From Luteimonas sp. (GTDB taxonomy: Bacteria > Pseudomonadota > Gammaproteobacteria > Xanthomonadales > Xanthomonadaceae): a DNA stretch of 64,000 nucleotides. Below the pieces are notes generated by a model. That model was not told the DNA's origin and searched no databases. It saw only the letters and a list, made by a program, of their open reading frames with translations. Below, one piece after another: positions 40,858 to 52,872 of this stretch. The position numbers and the translations under genes were made by a program. How positions within the stretch are numbered: position 1 is the first letter of the stretch; the number at the start of each line of letters is the position of its first letter. The stretch lies in contig JANPZU010000008.1 in assembly GCA_024707405.1 (NCBI GenBank), positions 434,001 to 498,000 on the forward strand, written 5' to 3'.

Positions 40858-41786
40858 TGCGGCTGCTGGTGCTCGGCGCCGGAGGCACCGGCGGTTACTT
40901 CGGCGGCCGGCTGGCGCAGGCGGGTGCGGACGTGACGTTCCTCGTGCGTCCGCCGCGTGCACGGCGCCTGCGTGAGGACGGGCTGCGCATCGTCAGCCCG
41001 CTCGGTGATGCACGCCTGTCGGTGGCAACGCTCGTGCAGGCCGACTTGGCGAGTCCGGCGGTGGAAGGCTTCGACCTCGTGTTGCTGGCCTGCAAGGCCT
41101 ATGACCTGGACACCGCGATGGATGCCGTCGCGCCCGCGGTCGTGGCCGGTGCACGGGTGGTGCCCTTGCTCAACGGATTGCGCCACTACGATGCGCTCGA
41201 CGGACGCTTCGGTTTCGACAGCGTGCTGGGCGGGCTGTGCTTCATCAGCGCCACGCTGGGCACCGAAGGGGAGATCCTGCACCTCGGCAAGCCGGCGTCG
41301 ATCACCTTCGGAGAGCGTGCCGGGCAGTCGACAGACGCGCGCTTGCAGTCGCTGGCACAGGCGTGCGTGCACGCCGGCATCGACCACCTGCACAGCGACG
41401 ACATCGCGCAGGCGCAATGGATCAAGTACAGCTTCCTCGCCACGCTTGCCGCCGGGACGTGCCTGATGCGTGCGAGCATCGGCACGATCGTCGCCAGCGA
41501 TGGCGGCGAAGCCTTCATGGCGGCACTGCACGACGAATGCCTCGCCGTGGCCGCTGCCGAGGGCCAGCCGATCCCCGGCAAGGCGCGAGACGCCGCGCGC
41601 GCCGGGCTTACCGCTGCGGGCTCGGACGTGAAGGCGTCGATGCTGCGCGACCTCGAAGGCGGCCATCGCGTCGAAGCGATGCATATCGTCGGCGACATGC
41701 TGTGTCGTGCCGAACGCCACGGACTGCCTGCGCCGAACTTGCGTGCAGCCTGGGTGCACCTGCAATGCTACGAGGCGATGCGCTGA
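40857..41786 (+). CDS. panE: 2-dehydropantoate 2-reductase (ketopantoate reductase family)
   Basis: A 309-residue NADPH-dependent enzyme. The N-terminal Rossmann motif is LLVLGAGGTGGYFGGRLAQAG; the catalytic lysine is in VLLACKAYDLD, and VVPLLNGLRH plus KYSFLATLAAGTCLMRASIG carry further family marks. It reduces ketopantoate to pantoate for coenzyme A. Relatives with unclear substrates share this fold, so panE is likely rather than certain. The gene is coupled to the ABC permease gene by a shared TGATG, which may reflect only compact packing. Confidence 0.82.
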   Translation: MRLLVLGAGGTGGYFGGRLAQAGADVTFLVRPPRARRLREDGLRIVSPLGDARLSVATLVQADLASPAVEGFDLVLLACKAYDLDTAMDAVAPAVVAGARVVPLLNGLRHYDALDGRFGFDSVLGGLCFISATLGTEGEILHLGKPASITFGERAGQSTDARLQSLAQACVHAGIDHLHSDDIAQAQWIKYSFLATLAAGTCLMRASIGTIVASDGGEAFMAALHDECLAVAAAEGQPIPGKARDAARAGLTAAGSDVKASMLRDLEGGHRVEAMHIVGDMLCRAERHGLPAPNLRAAWVHLQCYEAMR

Positions 41787-41844
41787 GGCATCCGCACGCT
41801 TAGCGTGGGCTACACTCGCGACTCCCTGTTGCGAGAGGATCGCC

Positions 41845-42526
41845 ATGCTGTTGAACAAGACCATGATCGCAGCGGCCGTTGCCGTTGCCTTGTTGTCCGG
41901 CTGCAAGCAGGAGTCGGCACCCACGGAGGAAGCCGCGGTCGAAACCTCCGAGCCATCGGCGACGGATGTACCGGTGACGGCAGAAGATGCGCTGTCGCAG
42001 CCGACGGACACGGTCGAAGCGGCACAAGAGGCATCGCCGCCCGCGCCGTTCGATCTTTCCACCGTGCCGGTCAGCGACACGCCGCTGGGCGATTGGCCTT
42101 ATCTCGCAGCCCCCGACGGGTATTCGTTCGACCGCGCGCGCAAGCTCGACCTGTCGCAGGTGCCGTTCTGGAACGGGCAAGCGCTGCAGCTGGTCGAGGG
42201 CAAGGTGTACGAAGCGCGCATCCGTGCCGACGGCGAGAAGACCTATTCACGCTTCGAGGTGCTCAAGCGCACCGAAGAGGCATTGGTCGCGCAGGGCGCG
42301 GTCAAGATCGCTTCGGGCAGGATCCCGCGCGAGGTGCTGGACGAACACCTGCCGGATGGTTTCCGCGTCGAATTCAACACCGGTGCCGGCGGCTACTACA
42401 GCGGGCAGGGACCTGAGCACCTACGTGCTGCGGCAGGCCGACCGCGTGGTGTGGTTCAAGGTGCATGCCGGCAACAACGACGGCAGCCTGTTGATTGCGG
42501 AAACGGACGCAACGCCCGTGGAATAA
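41845..42526 (+). CDS. Uncharacterised lipoprotein, with one apparent frameshift
   Basis: The protein starts MLLNKTMIAAAVAVALLSGCKQE with a lipobox. A disordered acidic/threonine stretch (about 25-75) is followed by a globular part (LGDWPYLAAPDGYSFDRARKLDLSQVPFWNG, VEGKVYEARIRADG). At GGG 42408-42410 the frame changes: removing one G gives YYSGQDLSTYVLRQADRVVWFKVHAGN to the stop at 42526, about 226 residues in total. The second frame's content is plainly protein-like, so the gene is probably intact in the cell. Function unknown; OmpA-associated lipoproteins with similar motifs exist, but I cannot assign it. Confidence 0.72.
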
Positions 42527-42529
42527 GGC

Positions 42530-43345
42530 TCAGCTGCCGACAGCAGGCAAACGGAAGAATGCCGCCGCCGTCGCCGTGCTCTCGGCGGCGGCGGTTTCGG
42601 TCGATTCGTTGCGATCGCGTGCCAGCTCTTCGACGATGTGCGGCAGGAACGAAGGCTCGTTGCGGCGATCCTTCGGCATCGGCCTGAGCGTGCGCGGCAG
42701 CAGGTAGGGTGCGTCGGTTTCCACCATCAGCCGGTTCGCCGGGATGTTCTTGACGATCTCGCGCAGGTGCGCGCCGCGGCGTTCGTCGCACAACCAGCCG
42801 GTGATGCCGATGTGCCAGTCCTGGTCGAGGTAGTCGAACAGTTCCTCGCGCGTGCCGGTGAAGCAATGCACCACCGCCGGGCCGAGTTGGCCGTCGAACT
42901 GCTTCATGATCGCCATGAAGTCGGCGTGCGCGTCACGCTGGTGCAGGAACAATGGTTTGCCCACGCCGTTGACAGCGAAGTCGACGCCGATCTGCAACTG
43001 CCGCTCGAACGCCTTGCGCTGTGCGGGTCGCGGCGAGAAGTCACGGAAATAATCCAGCCCGGTTTCGCCGACGGCGACGACTTCGGGATGCGCATGCAGC
43101 GCGCGCATCTCGGCATCACACTCTTCGGTGTATTCGACGGCGTGGTGCGGGTGCACGCCCGCGGTGGAGAACAGCACGCCCGGATGCGCCTGCGCGAGTG
43201 CGAGGGCTTTCGGTGAATGTTCACGACTGGCACCGGTGACGACCAGTTGCGACACGCCGGCATCACGCGCGCGCCGTAGCACCGCGTCGCGGTCGCGGTC
43301 GAAGCTGTCGTGGGTGAGGTTGGCGCCGATGTCGATCAGTTGCAT
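42530..43345 (-). CDS. tatD: TatD-family metal-dependent deoxyribonuclease
   Basis: A 271-residue TIM-barrel hydrolase. The N-terminus LIDIGANLTHDSF is of the TatD subtype (not the YcfH HCHLD type). STAGVHPHHAVEY, VAVGETGLDYFRDFSPRPAQRKAFERQL, PLFLHQRDAH, AVVHCFTGTREEL and RLMVETDAPYLLPR supply the metal ligands. It is a 3'-5' exonuclease linked to DNA repair and fragmentation. The C-terminal tail (ESTETAAAESTATAAAFF) is unusually alanine/threonine-rich. It is convergent with the lipoprotein gene and divergent from hrpB. Confidence 0.93.
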   Translation of the reverse strand: MQLIDIGANLTHDSFDRDRDAVLRRARDAGVSQLVVTGASREHSPKALALAQAHPGVLFSTAGVHPHHAVEYTEECDAEMRALHAHPEVVAVGETGLDYFRDFSPRPAQRKAFERQLQIGVDFAVNGVGKPLFLHQRDAHADFMAIMKQFDGQLGPAVVHCFTGTREELFDYLDQDWHIGITGWLCDERRGAHLREIVKNIPANRLMVETDAPYLLPRTLRPMPKDRRNEPSFLPHIVEELARDRNESTETAAAESTATAAAFFRLPAVGS

Positions 43346-43385
43346 GGCGTCATTCTACCGGTCGGCGCCGGTATCCTTGCCGCGC

Positions 43386-45884
43386 ATGACCGCCCCTGCA
43401 TTCCCGATCGCGCCACTGCTGCCGGAGATCTCGGCGTCGTTGGCCGTGCACCCGCGCCTGGTGCTGGAGGCGCCGCCGGGTGCTGGCAAGACCACGCAGG
43501 TGCCGCTGGCGTTGCTGGATGCGCCGTGGCTGCAGGGCGGCAGGGTCGTGATGCTGGAGCCGCGTCGCGTGGCCGCGCGCAGTGCCGCGATGTTCATGGC
43601 GCGGCAACTGGGCGAGGACGTCGGCAAGACGGTCGGCTATCGCATTCGCTTCGAGAACAAGGTGTCGCCGCGCACGCGCATCGAGGTGGTGACCGAGGGC
43701 ATCCTGACCCGGATGATCCAGGACGATCCGACGCTCGAAGGCATCGGTGCGTTGCTGTTCGACGAGTTCCACGAGCGCCATCTCGCCGGAGACCTCGGCC
43801 TGGCGCTGGCGCTCGACGTGCAGGCCGGGTTGCGCGATGACCTGCGCATCGTGGCGATGTCGGCCACGCTCGACGGCGAACGGCTGGCAACCTTCCTTGA
43901 TGCGCCGCGATTGTCGAGCGACGGCAGGAGTTTTCCGGTACGCATCGAACACTTCCCTTCGCGCCGAGACGAAGCACTTGAGCCGCAGGTGAGACGCGCG
44001 ACCGAACACGCGTTGGCACAGCATCCCGGTGACGTGCTGGTATTCCTGCCGGGTCGTCGCGAAATCGCGCGCGTCGCGCAAGCGCTTGAACAGGCGGTCG
44101 GTGATGCGGACGTGCTGGAACTGCACGGCGACCTGCCCGTCGAGCAGCAGTCGCGCGTGCTGCAACCGGCCACCGATGGCCGGCGCCGCGTGGTGCTGGC
44201 GACCAATGTCGCCGAGTCCAGCGTCACCCTGCCCGGTGTGCGAGTGGTGATCGACAGCGGCTTGGCGCGCGAGCCCCGTTTCGACCCCAACAGCGGCTTC
44301 TCGCGACTGGATGCGGTCGCGATCTCGCAGGCATCGGCCGACCAGCGCGCGGGCCGCGCGGGTCGTGTCGCCGATGGCTGGGCCTACCGGCTGTGGCCGC
44401 AGTCGCAGCGGCTGGAACCGCAGCGCCGGCCCGAGATCGCGCAGGTGGAGCTTGCGTCGCTGGTACTCGAACTCGCGGCTTGGGGAAGCGACGACTTGAG
44501 GTTCGTCGATGCGCCGCCGACCGGGGCGCGGGCAGCTGCGCGTGACCTGCTGCAACGGCTGGGCGCGCTCGACGCGCAACATGCCATCACTGCGACGGGC
44601 CGACGCATGCTGGCGTTGGGGACGCATCCGCGGCTGGCCGCGATGCTGCTGGCTGCGCGCGACGACCTGGAGCGCGCGCTGGCCTGCGACCTCGCCGCGT
44701 TGGTGGAGGCGCGCGATCCACTGCGCATGCGCAGCGATGGTTGGCGAGAACGATGGCTCGCCTTGATCGCCTATCGCGAGGGACGCGGCAATGCCGACGC
44801 GCACCGCAGCGCGCTGGCCACGATCGACGCGGCGGCGAAGCAATGGCGGCGCCGCATCGGCGTGAAGGCGCCACCGCCAGGCGACATGCCGGGACACGCA
44901 TTGGGCGACCTGCTGGCGCACGCCTTCCCCGACCGCATCGGCCGCGTGCATCCGCGCGATCCGCAACGCTATGCGTTGGCCAACGGCCGCATGGCGCGCA
45001 TCGCCGACGACAGCACGTTGCGTGGCGAGCCGTGGATCGTCGCCAGCGAGTTGCGCTTCGACACGAAGGATTCGCTGGTGCTGCGCGGCGCGCCGGTCGA
45101 CGAGGCGCGGCTGCGCGCCGATTTCGCGACGCACTTCGTCGACCGCGACGAAGTGCGCTGGGATGCCGGCAAGCGCGCGCTGGTGGCCGAGCGCGTACGC
45201 CGCTTCGACGGCATCGTGCTGGATGCGCGTCTTGCCGGGCGCGTCGATCCCGCGCTCGCGGCGCGTGCGCTTGCCGATGCGGTCGTCGAACTCGGTCTTG
45301 ATGCGTTGCCGTGGAGCGAGGGATTGCGGCAGTGGCGCGCCCGCGTGCAGTCCTTGCGCGCGTGGATGCCGGAGCTTGACCTGCCCGACCTGTCCGACGA
45401 GGCCCTGCTGGCCGCGCGCGAGGCGTGGTTGCTGCCCTTGCTGGATGGTGCGACGCGACTGGATGCAGTGTCGGCGGACGCGTTCGCCGAAGGTTTGCGC
45501 AGCCGGATCGACTGGTCGCTGCGCCAGCGCATCGAATCGCTTGCGCCTGTGCGCATCGTGGTGCCGTCCGGGATGGAGCGGCGGATCGACTACGCACTTG
45601 CGCACGACGGCACGCCCGAGGCGCCGGTGCTGGCGGTGAAGCTGCAGGAGCTGTTCGGCCAGGCCGAAACGCCGCGCATTGCAGACGGGCGTGTGCCGCT
45701 CACTCTGCACCTGTTGTCGCCAGCGGGGCGACCGCTGCAGGTCACGCAGGATCTGCGCGGGTTCTGGGAGCGCACCTACCCGGACGTGAAGAAGGAAATG
45801 AAGGGGCGGTATCCCAGGCATCCGTGGCCGGACGATCCGTGGAACGCGGTCGCGACGCATCGTGCCAAGCCGCGAGGCACCTGA
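43386..45884 (+). CDS. hrpB: ATP-dependent RNA helicase HrpB (DEAH family)
   Basis: An 832-residue protein of normal HrpB length. Walker A is EAPPGAGKTTQVPLALL, the DEAH-like box LFDEFHERHLAGDL, motif III MSATLDG, motif V NVAESSVTLPGVRVVID and motif VI QRAGRAGRV. The C-terminal HrpB domain ends with GFWERTYPDVKKEMKGRYPRHPWPDDPWNAVATHRAKPRG, the typical tail. Start chosen at ATG 43386, 40 bases from the divergent tatD start. A second, diverged copy of the last 57 bases lies 75 bases downstream. Confidence 0.94.
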   Translation: MTAPAFPIAPLLPEISASLAVHPRLVLEAPPGAGKTTQVPLALLDAPWLQGGRVVMLEPRRVAARSAAMFMARQLGEDVGKTVGYRIRFENKVSPRTRIEVVTEGILTRMIQDDPTLEGIGALLFDEFHERHLAGDLGLALALDVQAGLRDDLRIVAMSATLDGERLATFLDAPRLSSDGRSFPVRIEHFPSRRDEALEPQVRRATEHALAQHPGDVLVFLPGRREIARVAQALEQAVGDADVLELHGDLPVEQQSRVLQPATDGRRRVVLATNVAESSVTLPGVRVVIDSGLAREPRFDPNSGFSRLDAVAISQASADQRAGRAGRVADGWAYRLWPQSQRLEPQRRPEIAQVELASLVLELAAWGSDDLRFVDAPPTGARAAARDLLQRLGALDAQHAITATGRRMLALGTHPRLAAMLLAARDDLERALACDLAALVEARDPLRMRSDGWRERWLALIAYREGRGNADAHRSALATIDAAAKQWRRRIGVKAPPPGDMPGHALGDLLAHAFPDRIGRVHPRDPQRYALANGRMARIADDSTLRGEPWIVASELRFDTKDSLVLRGAPVDEARLRADFATHFVDRDEVRWDAGKRALVAERVRRFDGIVLDARLAGRVDPALAARALADAVVELGLDALPWSEGLRQWRARVQSLRAWMPELDLPDLSDEALLAAREAWLLPLLDGATRLDAVSADAFAEGLRSRIDWSLRQRIESLAPVRIVVPSGMERRIDYALAHDGTPEAPVLAVKLQELFGQAETPRIADGRVPLTLHLLSPAGRPLQVTQDLRGFWERTYPDVKKEMKGRYPRHPWPDDPWNAVATHRAKPRGT

Positions 45885-45959
45885 GCGCCGGGCGGATCGT
45901 TGCCGTCACCCGTGGCGACGGTGGGAAAGCATCACGACGACAGGATTCCGGCAGCGCGG

Positions 45960-46016
45960 CCGGATGACCCTTGGAACGCGGTCGCGACGCATCGCGCCAA
46001 GCCGCGCGGAAGCTGA
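45960..46016 (+). pseudogene. Remnant second copy of the hrpB 3' end
   Basis: These 57 bases match the last 57 bases of hrpB (45828-45884), including the stop, at 50 positions. Of the seven differences six are synonymous and one gives Thr to Ser (PDDPWNAVATHRAKPRGS then stop). Divergence at third positions implies that the copy came from a functional hrpB-like gene, not from a recent local duplication of this one. Nothing upstream of it resembles HrpB. Confidence 0.75.
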
Positions 46017-46113
46017 CTGGCGGGCAACGACGCCGGCTTCCGTTGTCACGAAGGCTGCACGCAGATCGTCGCAGACTGCATCATCGAACCACGCATTCCC
46101 CGAGGACTCCCCC

Positions 46114-46473
46114 ATGGGCAAATTCGATTCGTACAGCGGCAAGGTCATGGACTTCGTCGGCCAGGTCGGCGACAACCTGCGCACGGCATTGCCGGACAAT
46201 GCGGGCAAGTGGCTCCAGACCGGCGCCGCGCTCAGCGCGGCCAAGGTCGGCGGAAAGGCCGTCGGTGGCTTCATCCGCCGCAATCCGGCCGTGGCCGTCG
46301 TGGCGGCCGTGGGCGCCGGCGTGGCCTGGTACGCGGTGCACCGGCATCGCAAGAAGCAGCTGGAGGCCGGGGTGATCGAGGGCAAGTCCAAGCGCGTCGA
46401 AGCCCGTCGGGTCGAGGGCAAGCGCACGGCATCGCGCCCACGCCGCACCGTGCGTACCACCAACCCGGACTGA
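46114..46473 (+). CDS. Small protein with one membrane segment and basic tail
   Basis: A 119-residue protein starting MGKFDSYSGKVMDFVG. After an amphipathic N-terminal third (VGDNLRTALPDNAGKWLQTGAAL) comes one membrane helix (NPAVAVVAAVGAGVAWYAVH), then a highly basic tail ([40 protein letters not shown]). The pattern suggests an inner-membrane protein whose tail could contact nucleic acid or the ribosome. No family is recognised. It lies after hrpB and its remnant and is convergent with a kinase gene. Confidence 0.72.
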   Translation: MGKFDSYSGKVMDFVGQVGDNLRTALPDNAGKWLQTGAALSAAKVGGKAVGGFIRRNPAVAVVAAVGAGVAWYAVHRHRKKQLEAGVIEGKSKRVEARRVEGKRTASRPRRTVRTTNPD

Positions 46474-46494
46474 TCGTCCGGCTGCGAACCGGCG

Positions 46495-47601
46495 TCAGTC
46501 GCCGGCGTGCGGCAGCGCGAGCACGAAGCACGCGCCGCCGCCATCGCGATCCTCGTACCAGAGCTCGCCGCCAAGGGTGTTGATGATCTGGCGCGCAAGC
46601 GAGAGGCCGAGGCCGCTCGACACACCGTCGTCGCGGCTGTTGTCGACGCGGAAGAACGGCGTGAACAGCGCCGACCGTCGCGTCGCCGGGATCCCCGGCC
46701 CGCGATCCTGGAAGCGCAATTGCCAGAACCCCGGCCCGCCGCTGTCGACGGCGACCTCGACGTCGCTGCCCGGCGCGTACTTCAGCGCATTGCTGATCAT
46801 GTTCTCGCAGACCTGGCGCAACACCACCGGATCCATGCGCACGCTGGGCGGGGCCTGCAGCTCTGGGAGGCGCAGTTCCGCGCCGCGCGCTTCGAGCTGC
46901 AGCGCGTAACGGCCGTGCAGCCAGTCGAGTACCTCGCCCAGGCAGGCGACGGGATTGGCATCGCCGCTGGCGGAGGCGGCGTTGACGGAATCGGCCTGCG
47001 TCTCCAGGTAACGGCGGATGTAGCCGAAGGCATCGTCGGTGCTTTCCCGGATCATCCGCAGGTAGCGTTGCCGGCGTTCGTCGGACACGCCGCCGGCCAG
47101 CAGGATGTCGCTGGCGAAGTGGATGCTGGTCAGCGGGTTCTTGAGGTCGTGCGCCACCAGGTTGACCAATTCCTGGCGCTCGCGGGCCACGCGCTCGAGC
47201 CGGTCGCGCATGCGCTTGAGCCCCAGGTGCGCCTCGACGCGCGCCAGCAACTCCTCCGGCATGAACGGCTTGGTCACGTAGTCGACCGCGCCCGAGTCGA
47301 AGGCGCGCAGCAGCAGGTCGCGATCCTGCGCCACGGTGAGGAACACCACCGGCAACTGTGCCAGCGCCGGATCCTTGCGCAGTTCGGCCAGCAATTCAAA
47401 CCCGTCCATGCCCGGCATCAGCATGTCCAGCAGCACCAGGTCAGGGGCGCGGGCGCGCAGCGAGGCCAGGGCGTCGTTGCCGTTGGTGGCGGTCGCCACC
47501 TCGTACCCCTTCCGCGACAGCAGGGCGCTCACGACCTGCAGGTTGGCCTGCTGGTCGTCGACGACGAGGATCCTTCCGGACGGGCCGGTGCTCGGGGCCA
47601 T
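46495..47601 (-). CDS. Hybrid response regulator/histidine kinase
   Basis: A 368-residue protein starting MAPSTGPSGR (an ATG ten codons earlier is possible). Order: an N-terminal receiver domain (ILVVDDQQANLQVV, phospho-acceptor in LVLLDMLMPGMDGFELL, lysine in DYVTKPFMPEEL), then HisKA with the histidine in NLVAHDLKNPLTSIHFASD and HATPase_c (ENMISNALKYAPGS, DRGPGIPA, SSGLGLSLARQII). The receiver-first order is typical of kinases that are themselves controlled by phosphorylation. It is soluble, and no partner gene is adjacent. Confidence 0.9.
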   Translation of the reverse strand: MAPSTGPSGRILVVDDQQANLQVVSALLSRKGYEVATATNGNDALASLRARAPDLVLLDMLMPGMDGFELLAELRKDPALAQLPVVFLTVAQDRDLLLRAFDSGAVDYVTKPFMPEELLARVEAHLGLKRMRDRLERVARERQELVNLVAHDLKNPLTSIHFASDILLAGGVSDERRQRYLRMIRESTDDAFGYIRRYLETQADSVNAASASGDANPVACLGEVLDWLHGRYALQLEARGAELRLPELQAPPSVRMDPVVLRQVCENMISNALKYAPGSDVEVAVDSGGPGFWQLRFQDRGPGIPATRRSALFTPFFRVDNSRDDGVSSGLGLSLARQIINTLGGELWYEDRDGGGACFVLALPHAGD

Positions 47602-47745
47602 GCTGTTCCTGCGTAGTGGGATGGCCGCCACGCGGGCTGCGGGCGTAAAACGCGGGAGACGTTATCAGATCCGCCGGATGGAGCCAGCGGCAAGCTGAAT
47701 GGGTTCAGCCTAGCGGCCGACAGGCCCCGTGCAAGGAGACGTGCA

Positions 47746-48279
47746 TCACGTTTTCCGCCATTCGCCGGGTTGCAACCCGGCGAGGCGATGGTCGCCGATG
47801 GCGACGCGAACCAGCCGCAGCGTCGGCAATCCGACGGCGGCGGTCATGCGCCGGATCTGGCGGTTGCGGCCTTCGCGGATCGTGAGTTCAAGCCAGGCAT
47901 CCGGCACGGACTTGCGGAAACGCACCGGGGGATCGCGTGGCCACAGCGCGGGCGCATCGAGGCGGTGGACGTCGGCCGGTCGGGTCGGGCCATCGTTGAG
48001 CATCACCCCGGTGCGCAATGCGTCGAACTGTTGTCCCGATGGCGCGCCCTCCACCTGCACCCAGTAGGTCTTGGGCTGCTTGTGGCGCGGGTCGGTGATG
48101 CGGTGCGCGAGGTCGCCGTCGTCGGTCAGCAGCAACAGCCCTTCGCTGTCATGGTCGAGGCGGCCTGCCGGATAGACGCCCGATGGCAGATCGAACTCCG
48201 CCAATGTGCGCCGGGGCGGTGTGCTGCGGTCGGTGAACTGGCACAGCACGCCATGGGGTTTGTTGAAGGCGATGAGCAT
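47746..48279 (-). CDS. rluE: 23S rRNA pseudouridine synthase, RluE type
   Basis: A 177-residue RsuA-family enzyme from the ATG at 48279 (MLIAFNKPHGVLCQF). The catalytic aspartate is in YPAGRLDHDSEGLLLLTDDG. IREGRNRQIRRMTAAVGLPTLRLVRVAIG is the conserved C-terminal motif. It lacks the S4 domain, as RluE does, and would modify U2457 of 23S rRNA if the assignment holds. A repeat palindrome lies immediately upstream of the start. Confidence 0.9.
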   Translation of the reverse strand: MLIAFNKPHGVLCQFTDRSTPPRRTLAEFDLPSGVYPAGRLDHDSEGLLLLTDDGDLAHRITDPRHKQPKTYWVQVEGAPSGQQFDALRTGVMLNDGPTRPADVHRLDAPALWPRDPPVRFRKSVPDAWLELTIREGRNRQIRRMTAAVGLPTLRLVRVAIGDHRLAGLQPGEWRKT

Positions 48280-48297
48280 ATGCGTGGAACCGGTCTT

Positions 48298-48382
48298 GTC
48301 ATCCCGAGCGCAGCGAGGGATCTGCTTCATCCAGCGCAACGGATGCCAGCGTCGGCGGATTCCTCGCTGCGCTCGCAATGAC
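48298..48382. repeat. Inverted repeat of the TCATTGCGAGCGCAGCGAGG type
   Basis: The left arm (48298-48321, GTCATCCCGAGCGCAGCGAG followed by GGAT) and the right arm (48358-48382, ATTCCTCGCTGCGCTCGCAA followed by TGAC) are near-complementary and separated by about 36 bases. This dispersed palindrome family is widespread in proteobacterial and other genomes. It sits between rluE and a region without genes (48383-48589). It could fold in RNA or be a miniature mobile element. Confidence 0.7.
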
Positions 48383-48589
48383 AGGATTCCATTTTTCGGA
48401 GACTCCCGGGAATTGCTTCGGCATCGGACAGATCTTCACCGATACCGCAGTTCCATCACCCGCGCGCGGTGCCAGTCAGCACAAGCACTTTCGCCGCAGC
48501 TGTACTTGCGTCAGCCGCGGCGGCGGCGGGCGATGCGGTTTGTCGATGCGTCGCCCGCGCGCGCGGTGTGGATGCCTCACGCGTCGTGG

Positions 48590-49435
48590 TTATTCGCGGG
48601 CGGGCTTCACGAAGCGCAGCGTCATGCGGTCGCTTTCGCCGATGGCGCGATACTTCGCCACGTCTTCGGCGTCGTGGCTGTTGGTCGGTGGCAACGTCCA
48701 GACACCGTTCGGGTGATCCTTGGAGTCCAGCGGATTGGCATTGACCTCGCTCTTGCCGTCGAGCACGAAGCCGGCGGCTTCTGCCATCGCGATCACCTGC
48801 GCTTCGCCGACGTAACCGCTGCGGTCTTCCACGGGCACGTCGGCATTGGCGCGATGCTCGACCACGCCCAGCACGCCGCCCGGCTTGAGCACGTCGAAGA
48901 AGCCCTTGAACATGCCTTCGGCCTGGCCGCTGCCGCGCCAGTTGTGCACGTTGCGGAAGGTCACCACCAGGTCGGCGGAGTTCTCCGGGCCGAACACCGG
49001 TGCCGCCGGGTCGTAGGCGACGACGGTGGCGCGGTCGAACTGCGCCGGTGCGTCCGCGAACTTCTTCTCGATGTTGTCCTTCTGGCGTTGCTGGTAATCG
49101 CGGCCACGGCCTTCCGGCAACGCGGCCGGATCGATGATCGCGCCAACATAGGTGCCGCCGTCGCGCAGGTACGGCGCCAGAATCTCGGCATACCAGCCGC
49201 CGCCGGGCGTGATTTCCACCACCGTCTGGCCGGGTTGCAGGCCGAAGAAAGTCAGCGTTTCGGCGGGATGGCGGGACGCATCGCGCGCGGCGAATTCCGG
49301 CGTGCGCCATTCGCCCGCGATGGCGGCCTTCAATTCCGCGGTCGGCTCGGCGAGGTGCGCGGGCGGCGGCGGGCTGGTGGCGAACGCGAGTGGCGCCAGG
49401 GCAAGCAAGGCACAGGTGGTCAGTACGTGGCGCAT
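48590..49435 (-). CDS. Secreted SAM-dependent methyltransferase-like protein
   Basis: A 281-residue protein with a signal peptide (HVLTTCALLALAPLAFATS). The remainder is a Rossmann methyltransferase fold: TLTFFGLQPGQTVVEITPGGGWYAEILAPYL is motif I, SADLVVTFRNVHNW is motif IV and FFDVLKPGGVLGVVEHRA is motif V. Such predicted periplasmic methyltransferases form a known but uncharacterised group (COG4798). A SAM-dependent enzyme outside the cytoplasm would lack obvious substrate, so binding or another role is possible. Confidence 0.86.
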   Translation of the reverse strand: MRHVLTTCALLALAPLAFATSPPPPAHLAEPTAELKAAIAGEWRTPEFAARDASRHPAETLTFFGLQPGQTVVEITPGGGWYAEILAPYLRDGGTYVGAIIDPAALPEGRGRDYQQRQKDNIEKKFADAPAQFDRATVVAYDPAAPVFGPENSADLVVTFRNVHNWRGSGQAEGMFKGFFDVLKPGGVLGVVEHRANADVPVEDRSGYVGEAQVIAMAEAAGFVLDGKSEVNANPLDSKDHPNGVWTLPPTNSHDAEDVAKYRAIGESDRMTLRFVKPARE

Positions 49436-49486
49436 GGTCTTTCCCTCTTCAGTGCGTGGTGTGCGTGCAGCCTGCGGCAGGCACCG

Positions 49487-52376
<2,890 letters not shown>

Positions 52377-52418
52377 CTGGAGTTCCTTCCTGGATATCTG
52401 GAATGCGTTGAAATGGGA

Positions 52419-52790
52419 TCAGGCCGCGGCCGGGTCGTCGGGCGTACCGTCACCATCGATGTCGATGGCCGGCAGCTTGATCGTCTGGCCGGGGAAGATG
52501 CGGTCGGGGTTGTCGATGGTGTCGCGATTGGCCTCATGGATCTGGCGCCAGTACTTGGCCTTGCCATAGAAGCGTTGCGCGACCGCGGACAGCGTGTCGC
52601 CCTTCTCGATGGTGTAGGTGCGTTCGGACGGCACGGCATCGGGACTGCCTGCGACGGTGTCCGAGCCACCGACCACGTTGGAGAAGTCGGGTTTGCCGTC
52701 GAGCCTGCCGAGGCTGGCCCCGCCGCCTGCCGGCGCGGTGTCGGAACTGCTTTGCACGTTCGAAAAATCCGGTTTCTTGTCGTTGCTCAT
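52419..52790 (-). CDS. LysM-domain protein
   Basis: A 123-residue protein starting MSNDKKPDFSNV. A disordered first half, with the motif KPDFSNV occurring twice, leads to a LysM domain near the C-terminus (RTYTIEKGDTLSAVAQRFYGKAKYWRQIHEANRDTIDNPDRIFPGQTIKLP). The LysM sequence resembles that of YgaU/Kbp-type cytoplasmic proteins rather than secreted hydrolases, and there is no signal peptide. The repeated KPDFSNV is unusual. Confidence 0.87.
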   Translation of the reverse strand: MSNDKKPDFSNVQSSSDTAPAGGGASLGRLDGKPDFSNVVGGSDTVAGSPDAVPSERTYTIEKGDTLSAVAQRFYGKAKYWRQIHEANRDTIDNPDRIFPGQTIKLPAIDIDGDGTPDDPAAA

Positions 52791-52872
52791 GGTGGGGCTC
52801 CTGCCCGGTGGATGCAGCGCGCGAACAGTGACACGGGTCGCGTTAAAAAGGCATTGCGGCAGTCCGTCCAGC

